Source of the DNA: Cytobacillus depressus
Lineage (GTDB): Bacteria > Bacillota > Bacilli > Bacillales > Cytobacillaceae
DNA length: 64,000 nt
Assembly (NCBI RefSeq): GCF_008923245.1
Contig: NZ_WBOS01000001.1
Location: forward strand, 124,001-188,000
Direction: 5' to 3'
Below the pieces are notes generated by a model, which had not been told where the DNA came from, made no database searches, and was given only the letters and a program-made list of their open reading frames with translations. Of this stretch, positions 35,414 to 46,634 are shown one piece after another. A program made the translations under genes and the position numbers. Each line of letters begins with the position of its first letter. Within the stretch, counting starts at the first letter, position 1.

Positions 35414-36265
35414 CTAATAAAAATCATCTCTCCATTGGAATAAAAGATCACTAGCCCTTTTTACAACTGAAATAATAATTATCATTAAAATAGTAGTCGC
35501 TATGACTAATTTGAAATCAACTACGTGCAGGATGCCCTTATTAATAAGTAAATAATCAAATAAGACTTTAATTATTGCGAAAATAATTAAAGTGAAATAA
35601 TTATACGAAAAAAGTATAATGACTGTGACTGGAATAGAAATGATAATTCCAAGAAGCGTATTAAATATAATATGATCCTTATAAATTGAGTCAAACAAGC
35701 CGGGAGTATACCATTTCAAGTGATAAACGGTTGTCAAAAAGTATGAGACAGGATGAAAGATTGTATTTAATAACATAAAAATTGTGATAAATTGATTGGC
35801 TGTAGATCGATTATTCAGTCGTCTCTTCCACCATTTCATAATGAAAGAACCTAATAATAGTAAAGCAGTCGTGTACCACGTTTCCCACCAATGATGCTCG
35901 TAAATACGAAGTAGCAAAAAAGCTTCCTCAATTAATGCCACAATAGAAATGATCAATAAAACCCATTTTGTTTTCAATTGAAATGCTAAAATTGCCATTA
36001 ATATTGTTGGGATAAAGATCCCTTGAGAAATAATCGAACCAAATATATTGTTTTGCCACAGACCTTGAAAAACTTCGGGATTATACGTATAACTATCCAG
36101 CAAAATAAAGACAATAAACTCGCCAAAAAAGGAAAGACCAGCAGCAAAGAAATAAACAGAAAGATTTTTCCGAATATCTTTCGTGCTCTTTAATGTAAAA
36201 ATAAAAATGATGATACTAATGAAAACTAATGAAAAATACCAAATATAATTTGGCATGCTGCTCAC
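35414..36265 (-). CDS. Integral membrane protein, CBO0543-like
   Basis: 283 residues, about eight hydrophobic segments, with WWETWYTTALLLLGSF and FLTTVYHLKWYTPG. The layout and the tail ending SDLLFQWRDDFY resemble the CBO0543 family of spore formers. No catalytic motif is visible and no function is known. Confidence 0.7.
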   Translation of the reverse strand: MSSMPNYIWYFSLVFISIIIFIFTLKSTKDIRKNLSVYFFAAGLSFFGEFIVFILLDSYTYNPEVFQGLWQNNIFGSIISQGIFIPTILMAILAFQLKTKWVLLIISIVALIEEAFLLLRIYEHHWWETWYTTALLLLGSFIMKWWKRRLNNRSTANQFITIFMLLNTIFHPVSYFLTTVYHLKWYTPGLFDSIYKDHIIFNTLLGIIISIPVTVIILFSYNYFTLIIFAIIKVLFDYLLINKGILHVVDFKLVIATTILMIIIISVVKRASDLLFQWRDDFY

Positions 36266-36344
36266 TTCCGATTTTATCAGTTTCCATTATTTTGTTCATG
36301 TATGGTTAGGCTATTCAAAAACGGACACTTTCACATGATTTAAT

Positions 36345-36397
36345 AAAAGGAGGCTGTTCAGTAAGTCGTAATCCTCCGACTTCCTGAACAGCCCCGC
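36345..36397 (-). terminator. Terminator of the YdjO-like gene
   Basis: GGCTGTTCAG and CTGAACAGCC form the outer stem, AGTCG and CGACT the inner stem, followed by CCTTTTATT on the minus strand. Confidence 0.75.
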
Positions 36398-36403
36398 AAT
36401 ATG

Positions 36404-36616
36404 TTAACTATTTGAATAAATACTATTATTGTTTACAACTTGTAATTCTCTTGTCGTTTCTTGCATTTCACTTTTGCAGATTGGACATGATGGTTTTTGG
36501 CTGCTTTTGAAATTATCTCTTACCCAGCAATTGCATGAGTCTGACGAGCATTCCCATACCTTAACTTCTTCCATCTTGATTTCTTCCGCATTTCTTCTCC
36601 CAAATCCCATTGCCAT
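36404..36616 (-). CDS. ydjO: YdjO-like cold-inducible protein
   Basis: 70 residues. A treble-clef-like zinc motif is seen: WECSSDSCNCWVRDNF then PSCPICKSEM (two Cys pairs). YdjO of B. subtilis has the same WEC...C..W...NF...PLCP.C layout and is induced by cold shock. It lies near two cold-shock protein genes, which fits. Confidence 0.8.
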   Translation of the reverse strand: MAMGFGRRNAEEIKMEEVKVWECSSDSCNCWVRDNFKSSQKPSCPICKSEMQETTRELQVVNNNSIYSNS

Positions 36617-36868
36617 ATTAAGGCACCTCCCAAAGGGCAGAACCCTATTTTTCTGTTAAAAATAAAAACACCTGTTAAATAAAGGGAACAAAATTACCGA
36701 CTCTAAATAACAAGTGAATTTGGGAAACTAATATAAATCATTTATATTATTAGTATAACAGATATTTCCTATAGCGTCAAAAGACAAAACCTATTCTTTT
36801 TATCCATTAAATCATTAAAGTGAATTAAATAAAAAATATTTAAAAGCTTTAAATTAATCGTCATACGA
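36617..36868. other. Intergenic region, nothing beyond promoter signals
   Basis: AT-rich spacer between divergent genes. No repeat or short gene recognised. Confidence 0.4.
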
Positions 36869-36896
36869 TTACATTTTTACGGGCAAGGTGTATAAT
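36869..36896 (+). promoter_or_regulatory. Promoter of the DUF6509-like gene
   Basis: TTACAT (36869-36874), 16-base spacer, TATAAT (36891-36896). Confidence 0.6.
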
Positions 36897-36962
36897 GAAA
36901 TTTCGTTATATAAGATTTTCGAATGTCAAATTTGTGTTGTTTAAGAAGAAAGGGTGAACCCT

Positions 36963-37256
36963 ATGGAAATTATAAGCTATACGGTGGAACAATTACAAGA
37001 TCCTACTGGGATTTTATTAGGAGAGCGCTATGAGTTCTTTTTGGATATTTTAGTGGATGACGAAGATGAATTATATTCGGAGAGTGGCTTGCAGCTTAGA
37101 ATTTTATTTTATAAGCATGAAGATGATTACCGAATATTAAATTATCATTTTCTAACGTCTGAAACTATATTAGACTTCGCATTAGATGAAGATGAGGAAA
37201 AGTTCGTTGCACAATTTTGCCGAGAGCATTATGTAGAAGCTTCGGAAAATGAATAA
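36963..37256 (+). CDS. Small acidic protein, DUF6509-like
   Basis: 97 residues from ATG 36963 (AAAGGGTGAACCCT upstream; a GTG three codons earlier is too close to the site). Starts MEIISYTVEQLQDPTGILLG and is very acidic toward the end (LDEDEEKF). Resembles the DUF6509 family of Bacillaceae. No function known. Confidence 0.75.
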   Translation: MEIISYTVEQLQDPTGILLGERYEFFLDILVDDEDELYSESGLQLRILFYKHEDDYRILNYHFLTSETILDFALDEDEEKFVAQFCREHYVEASENE

Positions 37257-37288
37257 AAGAGCCCCAAAAGGCTCTTTTATTTTTTATG
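37254..37288. terminator. Bidirectional terminator
   Basis: AAAAGAGCC and GGCTCTTTT with a six-base loop and TATTTTTT; lies between convergent genes. Confidence 0.85.
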
Positions 37289-37484
37289 CTTTTGTTACAT
37301 TTACTGCTTGAGGTCCGCGCTGACCCTCTTCTATGTCAAAGTTTACCTCTTGGCCTTCTTCAAGGGTTTTGAAGCCTTCACTTTGGATCGCAGAAAAGTG
37401 AACGAAAACGTCCTCTCCACCTTCAACCTCAATAAATCCAAAGCCTTTTTCTGCGTTGAACCACTTTACTTTACCTGTTGCCAT
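37284..37484 (-). CDS. Cold-shock protein (CspA family)
   Basis: 66 residues from ATG at 37482-37484 (AATTTAGGAGGATTAAC). RNP1 KGFGFI and RNP2 VFVHFS motifs are intact in a single OB-fold; binds single-stranded RNA/DNA as an RNA chaperone. A 16-codon upstream extension has no site. Confidence 0.96.
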   Translation of the reverse strand: MATGKVKWFNAEKGFGFIEVEGGEDVFVHFSAIQSEGFKTLEEGQEVNFDIEEGQRGPQAVNVTKA

Positions 37485-37609
37485 GTTAATCCTCCTAAAT
37501 TCAATCACTGACAGGAATATATTACCCTGCAAATATTATTATGGGTAATACATTAGGATTCTAACCATTATTACTTATAGTAATACATGGAATTTGGAGT
37601 TTAAATAAA

Positions 37610-39094
37610 TTATTTATTGCGCACTCTATTTCTTCTTCTGTCTCTGTTGTCTCTGTTGTCTTTGTTTTCTCTGTTATCTCTGTTTTCTCTTCTATCTCTG
37701 CCGTCTCTGCTTGCACTTCTTCCACGATCATTGTAGCGCTTGCGATCGCCTTTTCGATCCATTCTTGGCTTTCTCATCCGAATTGGTTCTACAGCTGTTA
37801 ATTTAACTGGCGTTACATCAATATCCTTAGTCAATAATTTCAAGGCTGCAGCTAAAAGTGAGACGGAATCCGTATCTTCCAGCAAAGACTCAGCAATTCT
37901 TTTATAATCATTATGATCGTTTCTTTCGATTACACCCATTAAACGATTAATGGTAGCCTGCTGATTGCCTGCTAGCACGTCTTTGTATGACGGAACAGGT
38001 TGTTTTGTCATTTTACTCTTTGTTACATTCTCAATAATTTTCAAATGATCAATTTCTCTTGGAGAAACAAATGTAACTGCAAGCCCTTTATTTCCAGCAC
38101 GTCCTGTTCGCCCAATTCTGTGTACATAGCTTTCAGGATCCTGAGGGATATCAAAGTTATATACATGAGAAACTCCACTAATATCAAGACCACGAGCTGC
38201 TACATCCGTTGCAACCATAATATCGATCGTTTGCTCTTTAAATCGGCGAATCACTTGGTCACGCTTCGCTTGTGGAATGTCTCCGTGAATGCCTTCTGCT
38301 GAATACCCACGTTTAATTAAGCCTTCAACCACTTCATCGACACGCTTTTTAGTACGTCCGAACACGATTGCAAGTTCTGGTGATTGAATATCTAATAAAC
38401 TGCAAAGAACATCAAATTTCTGTTTTTCATGAACTTCCATATAATACTGTTCAATATTTTTTACAGTCATTTCTTTTGCTTTAACTTTTACTAATTGCGG
38501 ATCATTCATAAACTTTTCAGCAAGAGATTGAATTCTTTTAGGCATTGTCGCCGAGAAGAGTAGGGTTTGACGTTCACCTTGAATCTCACCTAAAATTCTT
38601 TCAATATCTTCAATAAAGCCCATATTCAGCATTTCGTCTGCTTCATCCAGAACAGCCATTTTAATATTACCAAGACGAATCGTTCTTCTCTCAATATGGT
38701 CAATCAATCTTCCTGGCGTTGCTGCAATAATATGCGGTTTGTTTTTTAAAGCTCTAATTTGGCGATTAATATCCTGACCGCCATAAATCGGTAATGTCTT
38801 TACACCTTTCACATGACCAATTCGATTCAATTCTTCAGCCACTTGAACTGCTAACTCACGAGTTGGAGCAAGCACTAGGCCTTGAATGCCCTCTTCGATA
38901 TTAATTTTTTCTAATAAAGGAACACCAAATGCCGTTGTTTTACCTGTCCCTGTTTGCGCTTGGCCAATCATATCCTTGCCTTCAAGTCCGATTGGAATCG
39001 ATTGTGCCTGAATTGGTGTTGGCTCCTCGAATCCCATATTTGATAATGCTTTTACTATTTCATTACTTAAACCAAAATCTGAAAAAGTTGTCAA
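37610..39094 (-). CDS. cshA: DEAD-box ATP-dependent RNA helicase CshA
   Basis: 494 residues. Q motif ([10 protein letters not shown]), Walker [36 protein letters not shown] and [10 protein letters not shown] mark both RecA-like domains (1-370). A dimerisation region follows, and the C-terminal tail (about 435-494) is extremely rich in Arg, Asp and Asn (repeats of DNRDNRE), typical of CshA RNA-binding tails. CshA acts in ribosome assembly and RNA decay, especially in the cold; cold-shock genes flank it. Confidence 0.95.
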   Translation of the reverse strand: MTTFSDFGLSNEIVKALSNMGFEEPTPIQAQSIPIGLEGKDMIGQAQTGTGKTTAFGVPLLEKINIEEGIQGLVLAPTRELAVQVAEELNRIGHVKGVKTLPIYGGQDINRQIRALKNKPHIIAATPGRLIDHIERRTIRLGNIKMAVLDEADEMLNMGFIEDIERILGEIQGERQTLLFSATMPKRIQSLAEKFMNDPQLVKVKAKEMTVKNIEQYYMEVHEKQKFDVLCSLLDIQSPELAIVFGRTKKRVDEVVEGLIKRGYSAEGIHGDIPQAKRDQVIRRFKEQTIDIMVATDVAARGLDISGVSHVYNFDIPQDPESYVHRIGRTGRAGNKGLAVTFVSPREIDHLKIIENVTKSKMTKQPVPSYKDVLAGNQQATINRLMGVIERNDHNDYKRIAESLLEDTDSVSLLAAALKLLTKDIDVTPVKLTAVEPIRMRKPRMDRKGDRKRYNDRGRSASRDGRDRRENRDNRENKDNRDNRDRRRNRVRNK

Positions 39095-39349
39095 AATTAA
39101 ATTTCCTCCTTAGATCGTTCCATATGTGATCAATATTTGTTTGAATAAGAAATCAATTACTACGTTAATAGGTTTTCCAGTTTGCATTCTTTTTTACATT
39201 TTATAATAGGAAATTATTATCCCATTCGTATTTATTTTCCTAAAGGGTGCGAGGAAAAAATTTTATTCCCAAAAAGCAAACGTTGGATGGATTTTCTTTT
39301 GAGGAATGAATGAAGAATATACAAAGTGGAGAAAAAATAACGTAAATAG

Positions 39350-39589
39350 AAAAGCGGAAGTGCCTTCGGAACAATCAGTATGCAGATTGTTCCTGCGCTG
39401 ATTATTCCAAGAAGCTCTCCATAGTGCACATCCCCGACAAGCACAAGACGAGCCTCCCAGAAAGGTGTTATTTCCTTTCTGGGAGGCTTGGCTTGTGACC
39501 CCGAGGTCGACAAAAACGCGACGGCCGCATCTCTAAGTCGACACTAGTATGTCCTGTACGTCAGGGGTAGGCGCTGGAGCTAGACAGCA
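39350..39589 (-). repeat. Palindromic repeat family, copy C (long form)
   Basis: Starts GAAAAGCGGAAGTGCCTTCGG and ends GGCGCTGGAGCTAGACAG. It carries extra modules: an AACAATC...GATTGTT dyad, GCCTCCCAGAAAGG/CCTTTCTGGGAGGC, and a GTCGAC...GTCGAC-flanked stretch before CAGGGGTAGGCG. The open frame read through it is not a gene. Confidence 0.85.
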
Positions 39590-39624
39590 AAAAGTGATGC
39601 ATGAATGACATGCACCACTCCGTT
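39590..39624 (-). terminator. Terminator of the second cold-shock gene
   Basis: GTGGTGCATG and CATGCATCAC pair around TCATT, then TTTTTG, on the minus strand. Confidence 0.8.
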
Positions 39625-39643
39625 CTTCCGCATTTGTTCGAAA

Positions 39644-39844
39644 TTAAGCTTTAGTTACGTTAGAAGCTTGAGGTCCACGGTTACCTTCAACGATTTCGAA
39701 AGTTACAGCTTCGCCTTCTTCTAAAGTTTTGAAACCATCAGTTTGAATTGCTGAGAAATGTACGAATACATCTTGACCTTCTGAAGACTCGATGAATCCA
39801 AATCCTTTTTCTGCGTTAAACCATTTTACTTTACCTGTGTTCAT
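39644..39844 (-). CDS. Cold-shock protein (CspA family), second copy
   Basis: 66 residues, KGFGFI and VFVHFS motifs present, very close to the other copy but with GQD in place of GED and a different codon usage. ATG at 39842-39844 behind TTGGAGGTATGAAC. Its upstream region has a large hairpin (39909-39966). Confidence 0.96.
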   Translation of the reverse strand: MNTGKVKWFNAEKGFGFIESSEGQDVFVHFSAIQTDGFKTLEEGEAVTFEIVEGNRGPQASNVTKA

Positions 39845-39908
39845 TGTTCATACCTCCAAGAAATGTTTCACTATAAGTCTTTATTATATAACCTTAAATA
39901 TAAAAAGG

Positions 39909-39966
39909 TCGTAGCAGCAATAAATGAGGAATAAAATCGTCCACAATTTATTGTAGCTACGACCAC
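39909..39966 (-). promoter_or_regulatory. Large hairpin with T run upstream of the cold-shock gene
   Basis: GGTCGTAGC and GCTACGACC plus AATAAAT/ATTTATT form an interrupted stem; on the minus strand it is followed by TTTTTATATTT. It could end an upstream transcript or act as a leader structure for the cold-shock gene; TATAAT at about 39880 lies after it, which favours the first. Confidence 0.6.
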
Positions 39967-39999
39967 TTATCCAAAAATATATATAACGAACATTACAGC

Positions 40000-40485
40000 G
40001 TTAACTTCATATTAAACCGAAATCCTAATATTGTCAATACTAAAAGGCTATAATTAAATTATTTCTCTTTTTGGCTTATTCGAGGGTTAATTCTATTTTG
40101 CATCAGCGCTTTCTTTTGTTCTAACACCTAAGACAATGAAAGCCCTACCTCTCTTCCATTTTTACGGCTCCTTGGCCGCGCCAGTGGGAATCAGGTATTA
40201 CAAACAATTCAATATTCATATTCTTAATCAATACATGGATTTTTTAAATTTGCAGATTGAATAAACTAAAAAATGCAGTTGTTCCGGGTAATCAAGAAGA
40301 AGTTTTAAGAGGAAATTACAATTAAAAGAGCATGGGTTATTAATTATATAATCCGAACCTAAAAAACAGGTATGGCAATTTGATTACGTCGAATGCACTG
40401 TGAGTCTTGACCCTCAAACAAGCAGAACTTTAAGTTTAACAAAGAAAAAGATAAATGTCAACAAAAATTAGTCATTATCAATCAT
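40000..40485. pseudogene. Non-coding stretch with scattered protein-like fragments
   Basis: No intact gene. A minus-strand fragment near 40145-40230 reads NIELFVIPDSHWRGQGAVKM, loosely like a GNAT acetyltransferase core, and a plus-strand fragment near 40370-40470 reads KKQVWQFDYVECTVSLDPQT before a stop at 40468-40470. Both lack starts and are interrupted. They look like unrelated decayed genes; identity is not claimed. Confidence 0.3.
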
Positions 40486-40516
40486 AATAAAAAGCTCGCC
40501 TTAAGGTGAGCTTTCT
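40486..40516. terminator. Terminator of glpKD
   Basis: AAAAAGCTCGCCTT and AAGGTGAGCTTTC form a hairpin directly after the glpD stop on the minus strand. Confidence 0.8.
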
Positions 40517-42178
40517 TCATATAATCGGGAATTTCGTTGTATCATTTATATCCTGTTCTAGTTCTTTCAACAAATTATTTTTTATTTCCTCAGTCCAACT
40601 GAAGTAATCTGCCATATACGTGATTACCTGATCTTTGTATTTCAAAACCGTTCTATGATCAAATAGCAAGTCACTTGTTCTTCGTATAAAAAAATCGGCT
40701 GGGGATGCTGCCATCTCAAATTCTAGTGCATACTTAAGTTTAACCCATAAAATAAGCGGCATTTCATATTGTACTGCTTCTTTGCCACCATCCTTTTCAA
40801 TCATTGTAAATAAAATTGAAGCATTTGAGCCGTACATAGAAAGCAAATGCATAGCCTCATTTTTCAAAAGTCCTAGCTTCGTTCTATTTTCGGATTCGCT
40901 TTGAATATAAGCCTGAAAATGACTAGCTCCCCCTACATTGCCTCCGGAAATAGGTAATGTCTTCGTCTTACAGGTATCAAAATCAAGATTCTTTTCTTCT
41001 TTCAGTTTCCGTGCAAGCAAATTAACAATCATTTCCGCCATTTTTCTGTAACCAGTTAGTTTTCCGCCTGCTATGGTAATAAGGCCTGAGTCGGATTCCC
41101 ATATTTCATCTTTACGGGAAATTTCTGATGGGCCCTTCCCTTCTTCCAAAATTAATGGCCGAATACCAGCCCAGCTTGATTCAATGTCTTTTTCAGTTAT
41201 TTCAAGCTCGGGGAACATATAGTTGATCGCTTGTATAAGATAATTTCTGTCATCGTTAGTGATTTTTGGTTTTCTTGCATCTCCGCTAAAAAAAGTGTCA
41301 GTTGTCCCAATATATGTTTTTCCATTTCTCGGAATAGCAAATATCATTCTTTTATCTTGAGTATCGAAGTATACTGCCTGCTTTAGCGGAAATTTCTCTT
41401 GATCAATAACAATGTGCACACCTTTCGTTAACTGCAATGATTTTCCCTGCTTTGACTGATCCATTTCCCGAATGGAGTCAATCCAAGGTCCCGCTGCATT
41501 TACAATTTTCTTTGCTTTAATTTGATAGGTTTCACTTGTCATCTCGTCAACCACAAGGACTCCGCCCACCTTATTATTTTCGTAAAGAAGCTGTTCAGCT
41601 TTCATATAATTTATCAGTGTTGCCCCTTTTTCATGGGCAGCTTTCATCACTTCAATTGTTAAACGTGCATCATCTGTCCGATATTCAACATAATAGCCAC
41701 TCCCCTTCAAGCCTTGCTTTCTTAAAAAGGGAACTTTATTTAAAGTATCTTTGGCATTTAGCAATATTCTTCTTTCAGGTTTCTTAACTCCTGCCAAAAA
41801 ATCATATATTTTAAGACCGATTGACGTGCTGAAACGGCCAAATGTTCCGTCTAAATATATAGGAAGAAGCATCCACTCAGGCGTTGTCACATGTGGGCCG
41901 TTTTCATAAACAATTGCTCTTTCCTTTCCAACCTCTGCAACTAGCTTTACTTCCATATTTTTTAAATAGCGAAGCCCGCCATGTACTAACTTTGTCGAAC
42001 GGCTTGAAGTGCCAGCCGCAAAATCCTGCATTTCAACTAATGCTGTTTTCATCCCCCGTGCGGACGCGTCTAAGGCAATCCCTGCACCGGTAATCCCTCC
42101 GCCAATAATTAAGACATCAAAATTTTCACCTGTTAGTTTATTAATAATGTCTTGCCGGTCTTTGTTTGAAAACGTCAC
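40517..42178 (-). CDS. glpD: Aerobic glycerol-3-phosphate dehydrogenase
   Basis: 553 residues. The FAD-binding dinucleotide fold VLIIGGGITGAGIALDASAR lies at about 20-40, followed by GTSSRSTKLVHGGLRYL, and GGKLTGYRKMAE is near the end of the FAD domain; the C-terminal helical domain is full length. A membrane-associated flavoprotein that oxidises glycerol 3-phosphate to DHAP and passes electrons to quinone. It follows glpK by 38 bases. Confidence 0.96.
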   Translation of the reverse strand: MTFSNKDRQDIINKLTGENFDVLIIGGGITGAGIALDASARGMKTALVEMQDFAAGTSSRSTKLVHGGLRYLKNMEVKLVAEVGKERAIVYENGPHVTTPEWMLLPIYLDGTFGRFSTSIGLKIYDFLAGVKKPERRILLNAKDTLNKVPFLRKQGLKGSGYYVEYRTDDARLTIEVMKAAHEKGATLINYMKAEQLLYENNKVGGVLVVDEMTSETYQIKAKKIVNAAGPWIDSIREMDQSKQGKSLQLTKGVHIVIDQEKFPLKQAVYFDTQDKRMIFAIPRNGKTYIGTTDTFFSGDARKPKITNDDRNYLIQAINYMFPELEITEKDIESSWAGIRPLILEEGKGPSEISRKDEIWESDSGLITIAGGKLTGYRKMAEMIVNLLARKLKEEKNLDFDTCKTKTLPISGGNVGGASHFQAYIQSESENRTKLGLLKNEAMHLLSMYGSNASILFTMIEKDGGKEAVQYEMPLILWVKLKYALEFEMAASPADFFIRRTSDLLFDHRTVLKYKDQVITYMADYFSWTEEIKNNLLKELEQDINDTTKFPII

Positions 42179-42216
42179 TGTTGAACCCCCTTTAGTTAAA
42201 GGCCATATGCAAAATG

Positions 42217-43761
<1,545 letters not shown>

Positions 43762-43779
43762 TTATCTGGGTATTCAATA

Positions 43780-43812
43780 AAAAACCGATTTTGCAAAGAC
43801 AAAATCGGTTAA
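43780..43812. terminator. Terminator of ku
   Basis: AACCGATTTT and AAAATCGGTT form a 10-bp stem, then TTTTTTATT on the minus strand. Confidence 0.85.
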
Positions 43813-43817
43813 CTAAC

Positions 43818-44648
43818 TTATGCTTCTTTTTTTGTTTTTGTTGCCGCACGTTTCTTTTTAGCTGCTGGTTTTTTTGGCTTCGTTTTATCAATGGAGGCTT
43901 GCAGGGCAGCCATTAAATCGGTCACTTTTGATACTGGCTCTTTTTCAACCGGTGTAACAACCTCTTTTCCAGTTCGCTTCGATTCTATGAGCTCTAATAA
44001 AGCTGTTCTGTATTCATCCGTATATTTTTCCGGCTCGAATTCGGAAGTCAATTGGTCAATCAAAAGGATTGCCGTGTCAATTTCCTTCTTCGTCACTTTA
44101 TCCTCTTCAGGTACATTCGGAACATCCCCGGATTTACGGACTTCATCAGGATAATGTATCGTTTCCATTACTAAAGTGTTTTCGTATACACGAATAACGG
44201 CAAGCTGTTCCTTCGAGCGGATGATGATTTTTGCTAAGCCTACCTTTTCTGATTCTTCTAAAGCTTTTCGTAGCAATGAATAAGCTTTGCTTCCCCCGTC
44301 CCCTGGGGACATATAATATGTTCGATCATAGTAGATCGGATCAATTTGCTCCATTTTGACAAAATCCATAATTTCAACAGCTTTATCCTCATTTTCCTTC
44401 TTTAATTTTTCAAGGTCATCATCATCAAGAACGACAAACTTTCCTTTCGTATATTCATACGCCTTGACAATATCTTCATTTTTTATTTCAACATCACAAA
44501 CAGGGCATACTTTTTCATATTTAACAGGTGAATGACATTCTTTATGAAGATTCCGCAGCTTCACATCCTTGTCTTCTGTTGCTGCATGAAGCTTAATTGG
44601 AATATTCACTAACCCAAAGCTAATGCTTCCTTTCCACATTGTATGCAT
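43818..44648 (-). CDS. ku: Non-homologous end-joining protein Ku
   Basis: 276 residues. MHTMWKGSISFGLVNIPIKL, the CPVCDVEI zinc-like pair, YYDRTYYMSPGDGGSKAYSL and LAVIRVYENTLVMETIHYPDE are bacterial Ku core motifs (about 1-230); a Lys/Ala-rich tail (from about 255) may bind DNA or LigD. It forms rings on DNA ends and recruits LigD, encoded divergently 125 bases away. In B. subtilis the pair acts in spores. Confidence 0.96.
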   Translation of the reverse strand: MHTMWKGSISFGLVNIPIKLHAATEDKDVKLRNLHKECHSPVKYEKVCPVCDVEIKNEDIVKAYEYTKGKFVVLDDDDLEKLKKENEDKAVEIMDFVKMEQIDPIYYDRTYYMSPGDGGSKAYSLLRKALEESEKVGLAKIIIRSKEQLAVIRVYENTLVMETIHYPDEVRKSGDVPNVPEEDKVTKKEIDTAILLIDQLTSEFEPEKYTDEYRTALLELIESKRTGKEVVTPVEKEPVSKVTDLMAALQASIDKTKPKKPAAKKKRAATKTKKEA

Positions 44649-44773
44649 AAGATGACTCCATTCTTTTTTTCTTTAATTTATGTGAAACAAGTAGTTGCAT
44701 GCATTAAAACATTTGGTAATTGCACACGATAGTAAGAGATATTGTAGGAATGTTTGGACAGGAGGTTCTTTAG

Positions 44774-46618
44774 ATGAAACCGATGCTTCCTAGCTTAACC
44801 TTCGAGGTACCTCAAGGGAAAGACTGGCTATATGAGGTAAAATATGATGGATTTCGCGCGATTTTACATTGGAATCATCATGAAATGTCATTAGAAAGCA
44901 GAAATAGTAAGCCGCTATTACCAATCTTTCCGGAAATCAAAACATTTTTAGAAGAAAATAAAGAGCTGTTTCATCCTTTTCTTCCAATCACATTGGATGG
45001 GGAATTAGTCTTTTTGGAAAATGAATATAAAGCTCATTTTGGTTCGATTCAAGTACGCGGACGGATGAGATCAGAAAAAAAAATCGTGGAAAAAGCTCAG
45101 AAATCTCCATGCCATTTTCTTTCTTTCGATTTATTGGAGTTAAAAGGAAAATCATTAAGGACTGATGATTTTCTAACAAGAAAAAAGAAATTATTAGAAC
45201 TGTTTAAAAAGTGCCGTCTACCCCTGCAACCGGATCATAATAGCAGTAAACTAATCCAGCTCATTCCCTATTATCAAACCTTTCAGGAAATATGGGATAA
45301 TGTCGTTCTCTATAACGGAGAAGGCATTGTCGCCAAACAAGAAAAAAATAAATGGGAGGAAGGAAAAAGAACGACATTATGGCTTAAGTTTAAAAATTGG
45401 AAATACGTATCCTGTTTTATTATCGCTTATGAAAAAACAAACGGCTATTTTTATGCAGGTGTTTATAAAAATAAGGAAGTATTCCAAATCGGGCAATTTA
45501 TTTTCGGATTAAAACCGGATGAAAAAAAGGCACTTTTTGAAATTATTAAAGCTAACAAAATAGAAGAAACAAGCCCATTCATTTTTGTCGATCCGGCCAT
45601 TTGTGTAGATGTGAAATATTTAGAAATTTATGAGGGACAAATGAGGGAGCCTCATTTTCATGAGTTTCGCTTTGACTTAAAGCCAGCGGACTGCCAATAC
45701 GAACAATTTGTCCAGCAGCAAAAAAATTTGCCTGCTGATATTGAAGTCACCCATCCTGATAAACCATTATGGGAAAATCCAGCTATACAAAAGATGGAAT
45801 ATATTCATTATTTAAGAGAAATTTCTCCTTACATGCTCCCTTTTCTAAAAAATCGCCTATTGACGGTAATCCGTTACCCGCACGGCATTTTCGGCGAGCC
45901 ATTTTATCAGAAGAATTGCCCGGAATATGCTCCTGAATTCGTCGAAACAGAAAAATCAGAGGGCATCAATTACATTATTTGTAACGATTTAAAAACATTG
46001 CTTTGGCTTGGAAATCAACTTTCCTTTGAATTTCATATCCCATTTCAAACGGTACAAAGTAATGGGCCGAGCGAAATTGTCTTTGATTTAGATCCGCCAT
46101 CACGGAAGGAGTTTCCCTTAGCGATAAAAGCGGCATTATTAATAAGAGAAGTACTTGATCAGCTCGAATTAATTAGCTATGTGAAAACATCTGGAAATAA
46201 AGGGCTGCAAATTTATATTCCATTGCCAGAAAATACATACACATATGATGATACTCGGTTGTTTACTTCATTTATTGCTGATTTTCTCGTGTCCAAAGAT
46301 CCAGACTCCTTCACAATTGAAAGAATGAAAAAAAATCGGGGCAACCGGCTTTATGTGGATTATATTCAGCATGCGGAAGGAAAAACGATCGTTTCCCCCT
46401 ATTCCCCTCGGGGAACAAAGGAGGCTACTGTTGCGACTCCGCTTTTCTGGGAGGAAGTAAATGACCAAATAAAGGTAGAGGACTTTCAAATCCCTAAAAT
46501 GATGAAACGCATCAATGATGTAGGTGATCCGTTTGCCTCCTATTTTGAAACGAAGGAAATACAGAAATTTGACCCAATCCTGCAATTTTTAAAAACGAAA
46601 AACCTGCCACATAAATAA
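44774..46618 (+). CDS. ligD: Multifunctional DNA ligase LigD (ligase plus polymerase)
   Basis: 614 residues with a CAGGAGGTTCTTTAG site. The ligase domain comes first: nucleophile Lys23 in YEVKYDGFRAIL, ESRN, FLSFDLLELKG, GEGIVAKQ and LWLKFK. The primase-polymerase domain (about 315-600) has VTHPDKPLWE, YPHGIFGEPFYQKNCP, the metal Asp pair in VFDLDPPSRKEFP and TSGNKGLQIYIPLP. There is no phosphoesterase domain, as in B. subtilis LigD. It fills and joins broken DNA ends with Ku. Confidence 0.96.
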   Translation: MKPMLPSLTFEVPQGKDWLYEVKYDGFRAILHWNHHEMSLESRNSKPLLPIFPEIKTFLEENKELFHPFLPITLDGELVFLENEYKAHFGSIQVRGRMRSEKKIVEKAQKSPCHFLSFDLLELKGKSLRTDDFLTRKKKLLELFKKCRLPLQPDHNSSKLIQLIPYYQTFQEIWDNVVLYNGEGIVAKQEKNKWEEGKRTTLWLKFKNWKYVSCFIIAYEKTNGYFYAGVYKNKEVFQIGQFIFGLKPDEKKALFEIIKANKIEETSPFIFVDPAICVDVKYLEIYEGQMREPHFHEFRFDLKPADCQYEQFVQQQKNLPADIEVTHPDKPLWENPAIQKMEYIHYLREISPYMLPFLKNRLLTVIRYPHGIFGEPFYQKNCPEYAPEFVETEKSEGINYIICNDLKTLLWLGNQLSFEFHIPFQTVQSNGPSEIVFDLDPPSRKEFPLAIKAALLIREVLDQLELISYVKTSGNKGLQIYIPLPENTYTYDDTRLFTSFIADFLVSKDPDSFTIERMKKNRGNRLYVDYIQHAEGKTIVSPYSPRGTKEATVATPLFWEEVNDQIKVEDFQIPKMMKRINDVGDPFASYFETKEIQKFDPILQFLKTKNLPHK

Positions 46619-46634
46619 TGGCAGGTTTTTGTTG
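46596..46634. terminator. Terminator of ligD
   Basis: AAAACCTGCCA and TGGCAGGTTTTTG form the hairpin directly around the ligD stop region. Confidence 0.85.

Noticed and set aside
39232-39513. Minus-strand 93-codon frame
   Set aside because: It lies within repeat copy C and AT-rich flank; no ribosome-binding site and no protein-like composition.
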